Origin: Arthrobacter crystallopoietes
GTDB lineage: Bacteria > Actinomycetota > Actinomycetes > Actinomycetales > Micrococcaceae
Assembly: GCF_017603825.1 (NCBI RefSeq)
Contig: NZ_CP072014.1
Coordinates: 2,356,001 to 2,420,000 of the forward strand
Reading direction: 5' to 3'
DNA length: 64,000 nucleotides
Numbering within the stretch: position 1 is the first letter of the stretch; every line of letters begins with the position of its first letter. Shown here piece after piece: positions 1-8,662 of this stretch. The notes below the pieces were generated by a model. It was not told where the DNA came from, made no database searches, and was given only the letters and a program-made list of their open reading frames with translations. Made by a program: the position numbers and the translations under genes.

Positions 1-171
1 GTCCGCAGGATGAGTCTCCTCGGGGCGGTGCCGCCAGAACTGGCCGCCGGGCTGGTCGTTTGCGTCAATGCAGACAACCCGCGCGCCGTGTTCTGCGGCG
101 GTAGCGGCCGCGGCCAGCCCTGCGGGACCAGCGCCGATGATAGCGACGTCGTAGTGTTCGATGCTGCTCAT
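1..171 (-). CDS. FAD-dependent oxidoreductase, dehydrogenase subunit (partial at window edge)
   Basis: Only the first 57 codons are present; the gene runs off the left edge. The N-terminus carries the Rossmann FAD-binding fingerprint GAGPAGLAAA followed by an acidic strand end (CIDAND). The start ATG at 171 overlaps the stop of the 2Fe-2S gene by 4 bases (ATGA), which implies translational coupling. With the ferredoxin-like subunit and the second FAD protein upstream in the operon, it fits the three-subunit D-hydroxyproline dehydrogenase family (HcnABC/opine oxidase-like), which oxidises cis-4-hydroxy-D-proline. Family assignment is firm; the substrate is inferred from neighbours. Confidence 0.75.
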   Translation of the reverse strand, partial: MSSIEHYDVAIIGAGPAGLAAAATAAEHGARVVCIDANDQPGGQFWRHRPEETHPAD

Positions 172-443
172 GCTTCCTTCTCCGCGGTATCGGTCACTGC
201 CCCGTTGACGCGCATGCCATCGGTGAGCCGCACCATGCAGGCGCGTTGGTTGGGCTCGCCGTCGACCTCCACCAGGCAGTCGAAGCAGACTCCGATGCCG
301 CAGAACAGGCCACGCGGCTTGCCCTCCTTGCGCGTGTTGCGCCATGAGGTGACCCCGTTGGCCATCAGGGCGGCGCCGACGGTGGTTCCGTCCTCGGCGG
401 TGAGCGGGCGGTTGTTGAAGGTTGCGTTGATTTTGTGACTCAT
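168..443 (-). CDS. (2Fe-2S)-binding protein, dehydrogenase small subunit
   Basis: A 91-residue ferredoxin-like protein. Four cysteines at about 48, 53, 56 and 69 (C-x4-C-x2-C-x12-C) match the plant-type 2Fe-2S loop found in the small subunit of HcnA/SoxA-like amino acid dehydrogenases. It lies between the two FAD subunits, overlapping both by 4 bases, so all three are very likely made as one complex that passes electrons from D-hydroxyproline to the respiratory chain. The complex assignment is inferred from operon structure; the iron-sulphur site is directly visible. Confidence 0.82.
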   Translation of the reverse strand: MSHKINATFNNRPLTAEDGTTVGAALMANGVTSWRNTRKEGKPRGLFCGIGVCFDCLVEVDGEPNQRACMVRLTDGMRVNGAVTDTAEKEA

Positions 444-1621
444 GCGCAGGCCTCCTGGATAGTCGTGGAGCCGGACTGGAAGCCGCCGAAACGGTGGGGT
501 GCGAACGGGGCCAAGGACAATTCGGGTTCCTTGCCGGCCAGGGCTTGGGCCATCAGTTTGCCCGTGCCTACGGAGAGCCCGATGCCGGCTCCTTCGTGGC
601 CGGAGGCGTGCCAGAGCCCGGGCGTCCGTTCGTCGTGGCCGATAACCGGAAGGTGATCCGGGCAGTACGGGCGGAAGCCGTGGTAGTGGCGCAGGATCTT
701 CACCTTGTTGAGGAAGGGGAACAGCGCGGTGGCGTTCTCTGCCATGGCCCGCAGCGCGGGTACGCTGACGGTGCTGTCGAATCCGACGCGTTCACGACTG
801 GAGCCGATCAGGATGCTGCCGGCGGGGGTTCCCTCTACCACTGGTGAAGACTGGAGGCCGGCGTCCGAGCTGCCCACGTTGTCGACGTACTCGGCGGCGT
901 AGACCTTGTGGTGGATCATCGGCGGTAGCGGTTCAGTGACCATGACAAAGCCGCGGCGCGGTTTGACCGGAACGTTCACGCCGGCCAGCGAGGCTAGGTC
1001 GGCAGCCCAGGTGCCCGTGGCATTGGCCACCGCGCCGGCGGCGAAGTTCCCGGCGCTTGTGCGCACTCCGGTGACCTTTCCGCCGTCGTTCAAGAAGCCG
1101 GTGACCTTGGTATTCGGGAAGAACCGGGCGCCGTTGGCCCGGGCCAGGCGCAGCAGGTGTGCGGCGGCGAGCATGGGCTGGACCTGGCTGTCCTCGGGAT
1201 AGTAGGCGGCGCCGAGGGCGCCGGGGGAGATGTTCGGCTCAAGGTCCCGCAACTGATCCGTGCTCAGTTCCCGGGCGTCGACTCCGTAGCTGCGCTGTGC
1301 GGCGGTGAGCCGGTTGAGCGAGGCCAGGCTGGATTCGCGGGAGGCGACGATGATGCCGCCCTTGCCCTCGAACTCCCAGAGGTCGGCGTGCTCGGCAAGG
1401 TCCTGCTTCCAGACTCCAAGCGAATACTTGGTCAGTTCAAGCTCCGGGCCGGGTTCCTTGTCCGAAACCAGGATGTTGCCTTCGCAGGCCGAGGAGGTGC
1501 CGCTGGCGGGGAGGCCCCGTTCAAGTACGGTGACGGACAGGCCTTCAAGGGTGGCGAAGTAGGCGATCGCGGAGCCGACAACGCCGGCGCCGACGACAAG
1601 GACGTCGCTGGCTGGATTCAT
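440..1621 (-). CDS. FAD-dependent oxidoreductase, DadA-like (D-hydroxyproline dehydrogenase catalytic subunit)
   Basis: A 393-residue DAO/DadA-family flavoenzyme. Residues about 7-35 hold the FAD Rossmann motif VVGAGVVGSAIAY with an LERG strand end; the C-terminal part carries GLWHASGHEGAGIGLS, typical of the FAD-contacting end of DadA, SoxB and HcnC proteins. It likely oxidises D-4-hydroxyproline to 1-pyrroline-4-hydroxy-2-carboxylate. It follows the GntR gene by 3 bases and overlaps the 2Fe-2S gene by 4. D-proline or another D-amino acid is a possible alternative substrate; the epimerase and deaminase nearby favour hydroxyproline. Confidence 0.78.
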   Translation of the reverse strand: MNPASDVLVVGAGVVGSAIAYFATLEGLSVTVLERGLPASGTSSACEGNILVSDKEPGPELELTKYSLGVWKQDLAEHADLWEFEGKGGIIVASRESSLASLNRLTAAQRSYGVDARELSTDQLRDLEPNISPGALGAAYYPEDSQVQPMLAAAHLLRLARANGARFFPNTKVTGFLNDGGKVTGVRTSAGNFAAGAVANATGTWAADLASLAGVNVPVKPRRGFVMVTEPLPPMIHHKVYAAEYVDNVGSSDAGLQSSPVVEGTPAGSILIGSSRERVGFDSTVSVPALRAMAENATALFPFLNKVKILRHYHGFRPYCPDHLPVIGHDERTPGLWHASGHEGAGIGLSVGTGKLMAQALAGKEPELSLAPFAPHRFGGFQSGSTTIQEACA

Positions 1622-1624
1622 GCG

Positions 1625-2323
1625 TTACTCGCTTCTGTGTGGTGGTTCTTCGTCGGTGCCGCGGGCCCAGAGGCCACGGGCATGGCCAATGTGCCGGTCC
1701 ATCAGGACACGGCTCGCTTCGGCGTCGCCGGCCCGCATCAACTCGAGCAGCTCATGGTGCTCCCGTGCCGAGTCAGCCAGCTTGTTTTCCCGCACCAGCG
1801 CCTGCAGCCCGTACATCCGCGTGCGGCGGCGCAGGGAGGTGGCCAGCTCGGCCAGCTGGCGGTTTTCGGAGTAGGCGAGGATCAGGGCGTGGAACTCCCG
1901 GTCCTTGGCCAGGTAGCCGTTGAGATCCTCAGCCTTCGCGGCCGCCAGGCATTCATCCGCCAGCCGTTGCAGCTCGGTGAATCCCTGCTCCGGGACCGAG
2001 CCCACTACACGTGCCACGGTGGGCGGCTCGATCAGCAGGCGGATTTCGGTGATGTCGTCGAGTTCCTTGTCGGTAACGGCGGTAACCCGGAAGCCCTTGT
2101 TCTTGACTGTCTCGACCAGTCCCTCGCGGGCCAGATCCATCATTGCTTCCCGCACCGGTGTGGCGGACACGCCCAGGGCAACGCCCAAGACAGGGGCGGA
2201 GACGACTTCGCCCTCCGCCAACTCGCCGGTGATGATGGCGGTCCGTAGTTTCTCCGTGACGGATTCGCGCAGGTTCAGGGTGCGGGAGAGCGGGGCAAGG
2301 GCGGAGCGGGCAGTGGCGTCCAT
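1625..2323 (-). CDS. GntR-family transcriptional regulator, FCD subfamily
   Basis: A 232-residue regulator with an N-terminal winged helix (residues about 15-75, including SATPVREAMMDLAREGLV) and a C-terminal all-helical FCD ligand domain whose REFHAL and REHHELL...DRHIGHAR segments supply the usual metal-binding histidines. ATG 2323 is chosen because GGAGGA lies 7 bases upstream; an ATG at 2362 would overlap the previous gene and lacks such a site. It lies inside the operon and probably represses it until a hydroxyproline-derived ligand binds. A palindrome found in both cluster promoters (see 5401 and 8465) is the likely operator; that link is inference. Confidence 0.85.
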   Translation of the reverse strand: MDATARSALAPLSRTLNLRESVTEKLRTAIITGELAEGEVVSAPVLGVALGVSATPVREAMMDLAREGLVETVKNKGFRVTAVTDKELDDITEIRLLIEPPTVARVVGSVPEQGFTELQRLADECLAAAKAEDLNGYLAKDREFHALILAYSENRQLAELATSLRRRTRMYGLQALVRENKLADSAREHHELLELMRAGDAEASRVLMDRHIGHARGLWARGTDEEPPHRSE

Positions 2324-2352
2324 GACGGTTCCTCCAAGGGCAGCGGCGGTGC

Positions 2353-3321
2353 CTAGCGGCATGACTTACTGCCTTCTTCATACACCACCGCGGCCGTAAC
2401 CAAGTCCTCCCAAGCCATCCCCACGCCTGTGTAGAGGCAGCAAGTGCCGGGGCGCCGGACCAGTTTTCCGCGGATCAGATCGCGCAGATTGGGCGGTCCT
2501 ATCCGCTGCCATTCCGCCACGCTCCGGGCAGGGATGAGATCGCCGCTCTCGCGCCACGAGGATGCGCGGCCCTCCACCACGATGTCGCTGCGGAGCACCA
2601 GCGCGGCGTCGACTTCCCGGGCATCCAGCCCGTGCTGGCCCACCGAGGCGATGATTGCGCCGTCGCGTGGCAACCGGCCGTCGAAAAGCGGTTCGGGCGA
2701 GGATGTGACACAAAGTACGATGTCGGCGCCGGCCACTGCTGCCTGCGGGTCACCGGAAGCGTCCGAGACACTGATTCCTTCGGCCGCGAGCGTTGCTACC
2801 AGCTCCGCCACCCGCTGCGGACGTTTGCCGACGACCGCGAAGGTTGCGTCCGCGAAGACGGCGCGGGCCGCCCGAATGTGGTTCAGCGCCTGGACACCGG
2901 CGCCGAAGACCGCTATTTGCGGTGCGGTGCCGAAGCCTTCGCCGGCGGGTGCTGCTGCGGCAATGTGCTTGACCGCGGCCAGCGTTGTGGCGGGAGTGCG
3001 GATGGCCGTCAGTTCGGCGCCGTCCATCATGGCTACCGGTGCCAGGGTTGCTGAGTCGAACAGGACGTAGACGCCCTGGATCTTCTCCAGCCCGCGTGCG
3101 GGATTGGCAGGCGCGATGGTTGCCACCTTGACACCGCTGAAGCGTCCGCCGCCTTCGGTGGGCATGATCAGGAATTCGCCGTCAGGAGCCGGGCTGAACA
3201 GGCGCTTGCTGTCCTGCTCCGGGTCCACGCCGTCCAGCAGTCCCTCCTCGATGGCCCGCACAGCCCGCTCGAAGGGAACTGCGGCGCGGACCGCTGCGGC
3301 GTCGAAATAAGGCAGGCTCAT
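2353..3321 (-). CDS. Ornithine cyclodeaminase / mu-crystallin family protein (possible pyrroline-2-carboxylate reductase)
   Basis: A 322-residue protein of the ornithine cyclodeaminase/mu-crystallin family: N-terminal FERAVRAIEEGLLDG, a central NAD(P) Rossmann fold with AVFGAGVQALNHIRA, and the later ASVGQHGLDAREVD motif. In imino-acid operons such proteins often reduce 1-pyrroline-2-carboxylate to L-proline (LhpI type) rather than cyclising ornithine, and the neighbours support that reading. ATG 3321 is chosen because it overlaps the stop of the upstream epimerase gene (ATGA) and begins the conserved domain; longer reading in this frame has no family resemblance. Confidence 0.8.
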   Translation of the reverse strand: MSLPYFDAAAVRAAVPFERAVRAIEEGLLDGVDPEQDSKRLFSPAPDGEFLIMPTEGGGRFSGVKVATIAPANPARGLEKIQGVYVLFDSATLAPVAMMDGAELTAIRTPATTLAAVKHIAAAAPAGEGFGTAPQIAVFGAGVQALNHIRAARAVFADATFAVVGKRPQRVAELVATLAAEGISVSDASGDPQAAVAGADIVLCVTSSPEPLFDGRLPRDGAIIASVGQHGLDAREVDAALVLRSDIVVEGRASSWRESGDLIPARSVAEWQRIGPPNLRDLIRGKLVRRPGTCCLYTGVGMAWEDLVTAAVVYEEGSKSCR

Positions 3322-4319
3322 AGCAGGAATCCTTCCGGGAACGGGTCGGTGGGGTCCAGGAAATACTGGGCGGTGCCGGTGATCCAGGCGCGGCCGGTCA
3401 CCGTGGGGACGACGGCGGGGCGTCCGCCCACGGTTGTTTCCTCCACCAGGCGTCCGATGAACCGGGATCCGATGTAGGACTCGTTGATGAAGTCGGTGTG
3501 CAGGTTCAGTTCGCCGCGGGCGTGGAGTTGTGCCATGCGGGCGCTGGTGCCGGTGCCGCAGGGGGAGCGGTCGAACCAACCTGGGTGGATGGCCATGGCA
3601 TGGCGGGAATGTTCGGCAGTGGACCCGGGTGCTTTGAGGTAAACGTGGTGACAGCCGCGAATATCCTGCCGTTCGGGGTGGACTGGCTCCGCCGTCGTGT
3701 TGATCGCATCCATGATCGCCAGACCGGCTTTGAGCAGGTCGTCTTTGCGTTCCCGTTCGAACGGCAGGCCGAGCTCCTCCAGATCGACGATGGCGTAGAA
3801 GTTGCCGCCGAAGGCAAGATCGTAGCCCACCATGCCGAAACCGGGAACTTCCACCTTGGCGTCCAACCGGTCCACGAAGGACGGAACATTACGGATAGTC
3901 ACCGATTCCGCCTGTCCGTCCTTGACAGCTACTTCCGCAATAACTAGGCCTGCCGGGGTGTCCAGCCGGACGGTGGTGACAGGTTCGACCACCTCGACCA
4001 TGCCCGTTTCCACCAAGACCGTTGCCACACCGATGGTTCCGTGTCCGCACATCGGCAGCAGTCCGGACACTTCTATGTAGAGGACACCGTAGTCCGCATC
4101 CGGACGGGTCGGCGGCTGCAGGATGGCCCCGCTCATGGACGCGTGCCCGCGCGGCTCGGTCATCAAAAGTGTCCGGATCCAGTCGGAGTTCTCCATAAAC
4201 CACAGCCGGCGTTCAGCCATCGTAGCGCCGGGAAGGGTGCCGATACCGCCGGTGATTACACGGGTTGGCATGCCCTCGGTGTGCGAGTCGACGGCGTGGA
4301 ACACGCGGTTTGTCCTCAT
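3318..4319 (-). CDS. 4-hydroxyproline 2-epimerase (proline racemase family)
   Basis: A 333-residue proline racemase-family enzyme. Both active-site cysteines are present: C91 in MCGHGTIG and C254 in RSPCGTGTSA. Having both indicates a racemase or epimerase; trans-3-hydroxyproline dehydratases carry Thr at the second position. It should invert C2 of trans-4-hydroxy-L-proline to give cis-4-hydroxy-D-proline, the substrate of the dehydrogenase encoded downstream. It overlaps the cyclodeaminase-family gene by 4 bases. Proline racemase activity is the main alternative; the context argues against it. Confidence 0.86.
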   Translation of the reverse strand: MRTNRVFHAVDSHTEGMPTRVITGGIGTLPGATMAERRLWFMENSDWIRTLLMTEPRGHASMSGAILQPPTRPDADYGVLYIEVSGLLPMCGHGTIGVATVLVETGMVEVVEPVTTVRLDTPAGLVIAEVAVKDGQAESVTIRNVPSFVDRLDAKVEVPGFGMVGYDLAFGGNFYAIVDLEELGLPFERERKDDLLKAGLAIMDAINTTAEPVHPERQDIRGCHHVYLKAPGSTAEHSRHAMAIHPGWFDRSPCGTGTSARMAQLHARGELNLHTDFINESYIGSRFIGRLVEETTVGGRPAVVPTVTGRAWITGTAQYFLDPTDPFPEGFLL

Positions 4320-4415
4320 GCTGGTTCGCTTTCTGATTGAGGTGGGTGGCGGAGCCTGAGATCCTCCGGAACACGCAGGTGCGGATGCTCCGGAGGACCC
4401 CTTACGCGGTGGAGT

Positions 4416-5321
4416 TTACTTGTAGCCCTTGGCCAGAACGTCCTTGGTGTCCTGGATGACCTGTTCGTGGTCAGCCGGGGTCAGCGGGCCGCGCGGGGGA
4501 CGGCAAGCGCCGCCCTTGAGCCCGACGACGTCCATGGATAGCTTGATGGACTGCACGAACTCGGTCTTGGTGTCCCAGCGCAGGAGCTTGTGCAGATCAA
4601 CGTAGATGTCGCGGGCGCGTTCCAGATCCGCAACGTTGCCCGAGGTGGAGAGCTTGTAGAGCTCAACCGTGGACTGCGGGATCGCGTTCGGGTACCCGGC
4701 TACCCAGCCGACCGCTCCGGCAATACCCATTTCCAGCACCGTGTCGTCGGTACCGATGAGCAGGTCCATCTCCGGAGCCAGCTCCTTGATTTCGTACGCG
4801 CGGCGCGGATCACCGGTGAACTCCTTGACGCCGACGATGAAGCCCTCGCCATGGAGGCGTGCGATCAGCCGTGGGGTCAGGTCCACCTTGGTGTCGATGG
4901 GGTTGTTGTAGGCGACGATCGGCAGCCCGACCTGGGCCACACGGCGGTAATGGTCGACTACCTCGTCCTCGGTGGCGCGGTAAGTGTTCGGCGGAAGGAG
5001 CATGAGCGACTGGGCGCCGGCCTCAGCTGCCTGTTCGGCCCAGCGCTGGGACTCAAGGGCTCCGTATGCGCCGACGCCGGCCATGACGGTGAAGCCCTCG
5101 GGGGCCGCTTCCACCGCGGTGGTGATGACGCGGGCCCGCTCCTCGGCAGTGAGGGTCTGGTACTCGCCCAGCGAACCGTTGGGCGCGATGCCGTCGCAGC
5201 CATTGTCGGCCAGGAACTTTACGTGTTCGGCGAAGGCATCGTAGTCAACGCTCAGGTCGTCCTTGAACTGCAGCGCAGAGGCGACGAGAACTCCGTGCCA
5301 GGGTTTTTTGGTCTCAGTCAT
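4416..5321 (-). CDS. Dihydrodipicolinate synthase family protein, probable 1-pyrroline-4-hydroxy-2-carboxylate deaminase
   Basis: A 301-residue DapA-family TIM barrel. The Schiff-base lysine is K166 in FIVGVKEFTGD and the catalytic tyrosine is Y138 in VAYNNP. Within a hydroxyproline cluster this family catalyses deamination and dehydration of 1-pyrroline-4-hydroxy-2-carboxylate to alpha-ketoglutarate semialdehyde. The start at 5321 has AAAGGA about 9 bases upstream and begins MTETKK; upstream codons show no family similarity. A good promoter lies at 5393-5421. The final semialdehyde dehydrogenase is not in the window and may lie beyond the left edge. Confidence 0.82.
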   Translation of the reverse strand: MTETKKPWHGVLVASALQFKDDLSVDYDAFAEHVKFLADNGCDGIAPNGSLGEYQTLTAEERARVITTAVEAAPEGFTVMAGVGAYGALESQRWAEQAAEAGAQSLMLLPPNTYRATEDEVVDHYRRVAQVGLPIVAYNNPIDTKVDLTPRLIARLHGEGFIVGVKEFTGDPRRAYEIKELAPEMDLLIGTDDTVLEMGIAGAVGWVAGYPNAIPQSTVELYKLSTSGNVADLERARDIYVDLHKLLRWDTKTEFVQSIKLSMDVVGLKGGACRPPRGPLTPADHEQVIQDTKDVLAKGYK

Positions 5322-5392
5322 GGTGGTTCCTTTCGAAGGGGAATGCGTTGTGGTCGTGAGGTAAGTGTGTGGATCCGTGATCCATGCCACTA

Positions 5393-5421
5393 ACTATAAC
5401 ATGTGACATTGCACTGTTCAA
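5393..5421 (-). promoter_or_regulatory. Promoter with embedded operator-like palindrome upstream of the DapA-like gene
   Basis: Reading the minus strand, TTGAAC (5416-5421) and TATAGT (5393-5398) are separated by exactly 17 bases, a good sigma-70-type promoter. The spacer holds ATGTCACAT (5401-5409), a palindrome around one central base. The same palindrome sits at the matching place in the promoter at 8458-8486. A repressor bound there would block RNA polymerase; the GntR protein encoded in the cluster is the obvious candidate. Confidence 0.6.
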
Positions 5422-5459
5422 TGCGCGCGGTCGTTTCCCTTGTAATCAAGGGGGTGGTG

Positions 5460-6965
5460 TCAGCGGCGACTGCTGTTTTCGACGCCGGCACCGGCATCGT
5501 CTCCCGCGGACCCGCTGGTTTCAGTCGAGGCGATAGGGGCGTGCGTGGCGGGCTCCCAGAATTCGGCGCCGGTGATGCCCAGCGGGCGGGGGTCGAACAC
5601 TGGGTCAAGGCCCAGCTTGCGCTGGCGGTCGTAGTCTTTGATGACCTTCCGGACCAATGGACTCAACATCAGGATGCAGGCCATGTTTACCCATCCAAGG
5701 GAGGCGTAACCGATATCGCCAATCGTCCACATAACCGAGGCGGATTCCACGGCCCCATAGAACGTGATGCCGATCATTCCCAGCTTGAGTGCCCAGCTCA
5801 GCGCGGGGCCGAGCTCTCGTCCGGCAAGAAAGACCAGGTTGGTGTGGGCAATGTAGAAGAACGCCACCAGCGTCGTGAAGGCAAAGAAGAAGAGGGCGAT
5901 GGCGACGAAGCCAGGGCCGAAGCCCGGCAGTACCGCGTTCACCGCCTCTTGCGTGTAGGCGGAGCCTGCCTCCACACCGGGCAGATTGGAGACAATCGAG
6001 TCCCCGTTGTCCGCGAACACGTTGTAGGAGCCGGTCATGACGATCATGATGCCGGTGGCAAAGCAGACGACTACGGTGTCGATGAAGATGGAGAAGGACT
6101 GGACGAGCCCCTGCTTGGCCGGGTGGCTGACGGATGCCGCCGCGGAGCCGTACGTGCCTTCGCCGACTCCGGCTACGTTGGAGAAGACTGCGCGCCGCAC
6201 GCCCCAGGCAACCGCGGCGCCGGCGATGCCGCCGAACACCTCGTTCATGCCGAAGGCACTGGAGACAATGAGTCCCAGAGTGGGGAGCAACTGATCGATG
6301 TTGAACAGGACCACGATGACCGCTGTGAGGATATAGCCGACGGCCATGATCGGGACCATGAACTGGGCTGCGCCGACCACGCGCTTGGTGCCGCCGATCA
6401 CCACGAACCCGAGCAGAACGCTGACGCCCACCGCCGTGATCCAGGTGGGGATGTTGAACGCGTGTTCCAGGCTGGAGGCGATGTTGTTGGACTGAACGCC
6501 TGGGAAAAGGAAGCCGTAACCGAGCATGGTCATGACGGCCAGCAACGCGGCCAGCCACTTGATGCGGAGCCCGTATCTAACGTAGAAGGGCATGCCGCCC
6601 CGGTGCTCGCCGTTGATTTTGCGTTTGAAGACCTGGGCGAGGGTGGACTCGGCGAATGCACTTGCCGAACCGAGCAGTGCGCACACCACCATCCACAGCA
6701 GAGCGCCCGGACCACCGGCAGCGACGGCGGTGCCAACACCGGCGATGTTGCCGACGCCCACCCTGCTCGAGATGGTCAAAAGCAGGGCTTGTAAAGGCGA
6801 GATGCCGCCGTCGTCGGCTTTTGGCTTGAATATCTGGCGCACCGTGTCAGGCAGCAGCCGGAACTGGGCGGCGTTGGTGATGACGGTGAAGAACAGGCCG
6901 ACGGCGAGCGCGAAGTAGGCCATGGGATTCCACAGTCCATCGCTAATGGCGACGAGGGTTTCCAT
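5460..6965 (-). CDS. Sodium:amino acid symporter, AGCS family
   Basis: A 501-residue multi-pass protein of the alanine/glycine:cation symporter family. It has the N-terminal LWNPMAYFALAVGLFFT helix, the RVGVGNIAGVGTAVAAGGPGALLWM signature region (about residues 68-92) and VGEGTYGSAAASVSHPAKQG in the middle, all typical of AGCS. The C-terminal ~40 residues are polar and cytoplasmic. It lies between the two transporter-associated promoters of the hydroxyproline cluster and probably imports hydroxyproline, proline or alanine with sodium; the substrate is inferred. Confidence 0.85.
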   Translation of the reverse strand: METLVAISDGLWNPMAYFALAVGLFFTVITNAAQFRLLPDTVRQIFKPKADDGGISPLQALLLTISSRVGVGNIAGVGTAVAAGGPGALLWMVVCALLGSASAFAESTLAQVFKRKINGEHRGGMPFYVRYGLRIKWLAALLAVMTMLGYGFLFPGVQSNNIASSLEHAFNIPTWITAVGVSVLLGFVVIGGTKRVVGAAQFMVPIMAVGYILTAVIVVLFNIDQLLPTLGLIVSSAFGMNEVFGGIAGAAVAWGVRRAVFSNVAGVGEGTYGSAAASVSHPAKQGLVQSFSIFIDTVVVCFATGIMIVMTGSYNVFADNGDSIVSNLPGVEAGSAYTQEAVNAVLPGFGPGFVAIALFFFAFTTLVAFFYIAHTNLVFLAGRELGPALSWALKLGMIGITFYGAVESASVMWTIGDIGYASLGWVNMACILMLSPLVRKVIKDYDRQRKLGLDPVFDPRPLGITGAEFWEPATHAPIASTETSGSAGDDAGAGVENSSRR

Positions 6966-6998
6966 ATGTTTCCTTTGATTGTTCGGGCAACTGCGTTG

Positions 6999-8396
6999 TT
7001 AGACGTTCTGTGTCCGTGCGGTGCGGGCTGCCGCCTCGGCATCGACGTCCCGCAGCGACTTGCCTCGTGTCTCCTTGGCGAAAGAAACAGCCACGATGGA
7101 TAACGCTGCGGCGGCAACCAGATACAAGGAGATCGGGATGGATGAGTCGAAGCGCTCCAGCAAGGTGATCGCGATCAGCGGGGCGAGGGAGCCTGCCAGA
7201 ATCGGGGCGAACTGATAGCAGAGCGAAAGCGCCGTATAGCGGACATTGGTAGGGAACATTTCCGCCATCAGTGCCGAGTACGGGGCGTAAGTGAGGGATT
7301 CGATTGCCAGCCCCATGCTGATGGCCAGCATGATGATCCAGGCATTGCCCGTATCCATCATGGGAAATCCGACGAACCCCCAGAAGGCGGTGAGGACCGC
7401 GCCGGTCAGGTAAACGGGTTTGCGTCCGATGAGGTCGGAGAGGTATCCGACGAGCGGAATCAGGAAGAAATGCAGCGCGTGCGCACCAAGCATGAGCAGC
7501 AGGATCTTGCTGGTATCCATCTCGACGACGAGCTTGAGGTAGGTGATCGAAAACGTGACGACGATGTAGTACAGAATGTTCTCGGCGAACCGGGCGCCGA
7601 TCCCGATCAGGACCGCCCGCCAGTGATAACGCAAGACATGGCCCACGCCCGGCTGGGATTCCTGCAGTTCTGCCTGGCGCGCCTGCGCCTCCTTGAAGAT
7701 GGGCGCGTCATCCACCTTGGTGCGGATCCAATATCCGATCAGGACTACGACGGCGGAGAACCAGAAGGCAACGCGCCAGCCCCAGGAGAGGAAGGCTTCC
7801 TCGGAGAGCCCGGTGGAGAGGCCCAGCAGGACCAGCGTCGCCACCAGGTTTCCTGCCGGTACGCCGGCCTGCGGCCAGCTGGCCCAGAAACCGCGACGGT
7901 TATCCGGGCTGTGCTCGCTCACCAGGATGATGGCTCCGCCCCACTCTCCGCCGAACGCAAAGCCTTGAATCAGACGGAGCGTGACCAGCAGGGTGGGCGC
8001 CCAGTAACCGATCACGTCGAAGGTGGGCAGGCAACCCATCAGGAAAGTGGTGACGCCGACGACGATGAGGCTTAGCTGCAGCAGTGCCTTCCGGCCAAGC
8101 CTGTCGCCGAAGTGGCCGAAGACCAGGCCGCCGATCGGCCGCGCTGCGAAACCAACGGCGTACAGTGCGAAGGCTGCGATGATGCCGTCCACTGGATTGC
8201 CCGTCTGGCGGAAGAAGTGGGTGCCGAATACAAGCGCGGACGCTGTGCCATAGAGGAAGAATTCGTACCATTCGGCAACAGTGCCGGCCATCGCGGCCGC
8301 TACCACTCGTTTAAGTCCTGACGGCGGGGCTGTCGGTGGTCGTTCCCTCACCGATACAGTGTCGAGGGTTTGGTCGGCGGGCGGAGGTAAGCTCAT
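6999..8396 (-). CDS. MFS transporter, metabolite:H+ symporter (ProP/ShiA-like) family
   Basis: A 465-residue twelve-helix permease. The stretch [21 protein letters not shown] near the N-terminus, the DRLGRK loop between helices 2 and 3 and the [15 protein letters not shown] segment identify the metabolite:H+ symporter branch that includes ProP and ShiA. The start at 8396 (MSLPPP) has AGGAG at proper spacing. It is the first gene after the promoter at 8458-8486 and may carry hydroxyproline, betaine or a related compound. With the AGCS symporter the cluster has two possible uptake routes. Confidence 0.83.
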   Translation of the reverse strand: MSLPPPADQTLDTVSVRERPPTAPPSGLKRVVAAAMAGTVAEWYEFFLYGTASALVFGTHFFRQTGNPVDGIIAAFALYAVGFAARPIGGLVFGHFGDRLGRKALLQLSLIVVGVTTFLMGCLPTFDVIGYWAPTLLVTLRLIQGFAFGGEWGGAIILVSEHSPDNRRGFWASWPQAGVPAGNLVATLVLLGLSTGLSEEAFLSWGWRVAFWFSAVVVLIGYWIRTKVDDAPIFKEAQARQAELQESQPGVGHVLRYHWRAVLIGIGARFAENILYYIVVTFSITYLKLVVEMDTSKILLLMLGAHALHFFLIPLVGYLSDLIGRKPVYLTGAVLTAFWGFVGFPMMDTGNAWIIMLAISMGLAIESLTYAPYSALMAEMFPTNVRYTALSLCYQFAPILAGSLAPLIAITLLERFDSSIPISLYLVAAAALSIVAVSFAKETRGKSLRDVDAEAAARTARTQNV

Positions 8397-8457
8397 GAAG
8401 GCTCCTGGGGGATGAAGGTAGTGGCAGTTGATTGTGTGCTGTCTCACTGTCTGTAAA

Positions 8458-8486
8458 ATGGTACATGTCACATATGGGTATGCCAA
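8458..8486 (-). promoter_or_regulatory. Promoter with the same operator-like palindrome, upstream of the MFS gene
   Basis: On the minus strand TTGGCA (8481-8486) and TACCAT (8458-8463) are 17 bases apart. The spacer contains ATGTGACAT (8465-8473), the same 9-base palindrome seen in the promoter at 5393-5421, with the central base swapped. The -10 is a weaker match than in the first promoter. This region is clearly more AT-rich than the flanking genes, as expected for a regulatory region. Confidence 0.52.
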
Positions 8487-8662
8487 CACTTTTGGAGCCT
8501 TCATTTCGGAAGCCCGCGGCGCTGCTTCCGGCCGCACGAGGGATGGGCCTGCCCCTGTCATTTAGTACCGGCTTGTATTTTTGTGCACGCCCTCGACGTC
8601 TACGCGTTCTCCGCGCCCGGGATCGTATTCTGGACCGTGAGGGGCTATGAGCGCGTCAGTAG

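Noticed and set aside
1157-2248. Plus-strand frame of 363 codons opposite the oxidoreductase and GntR genes
   Set aside because: The frame runs across two clear minus-strand genes and has no recognisable motif; it is a GC-skew shadow.
5403-6794. Plus-strand frame of 463 codons opposite the AGCS symporter
   Set aside because: The product is His/Asp/Gly-rich with no domain, whereas the minus strand carries unmistakable AGCS signatures.
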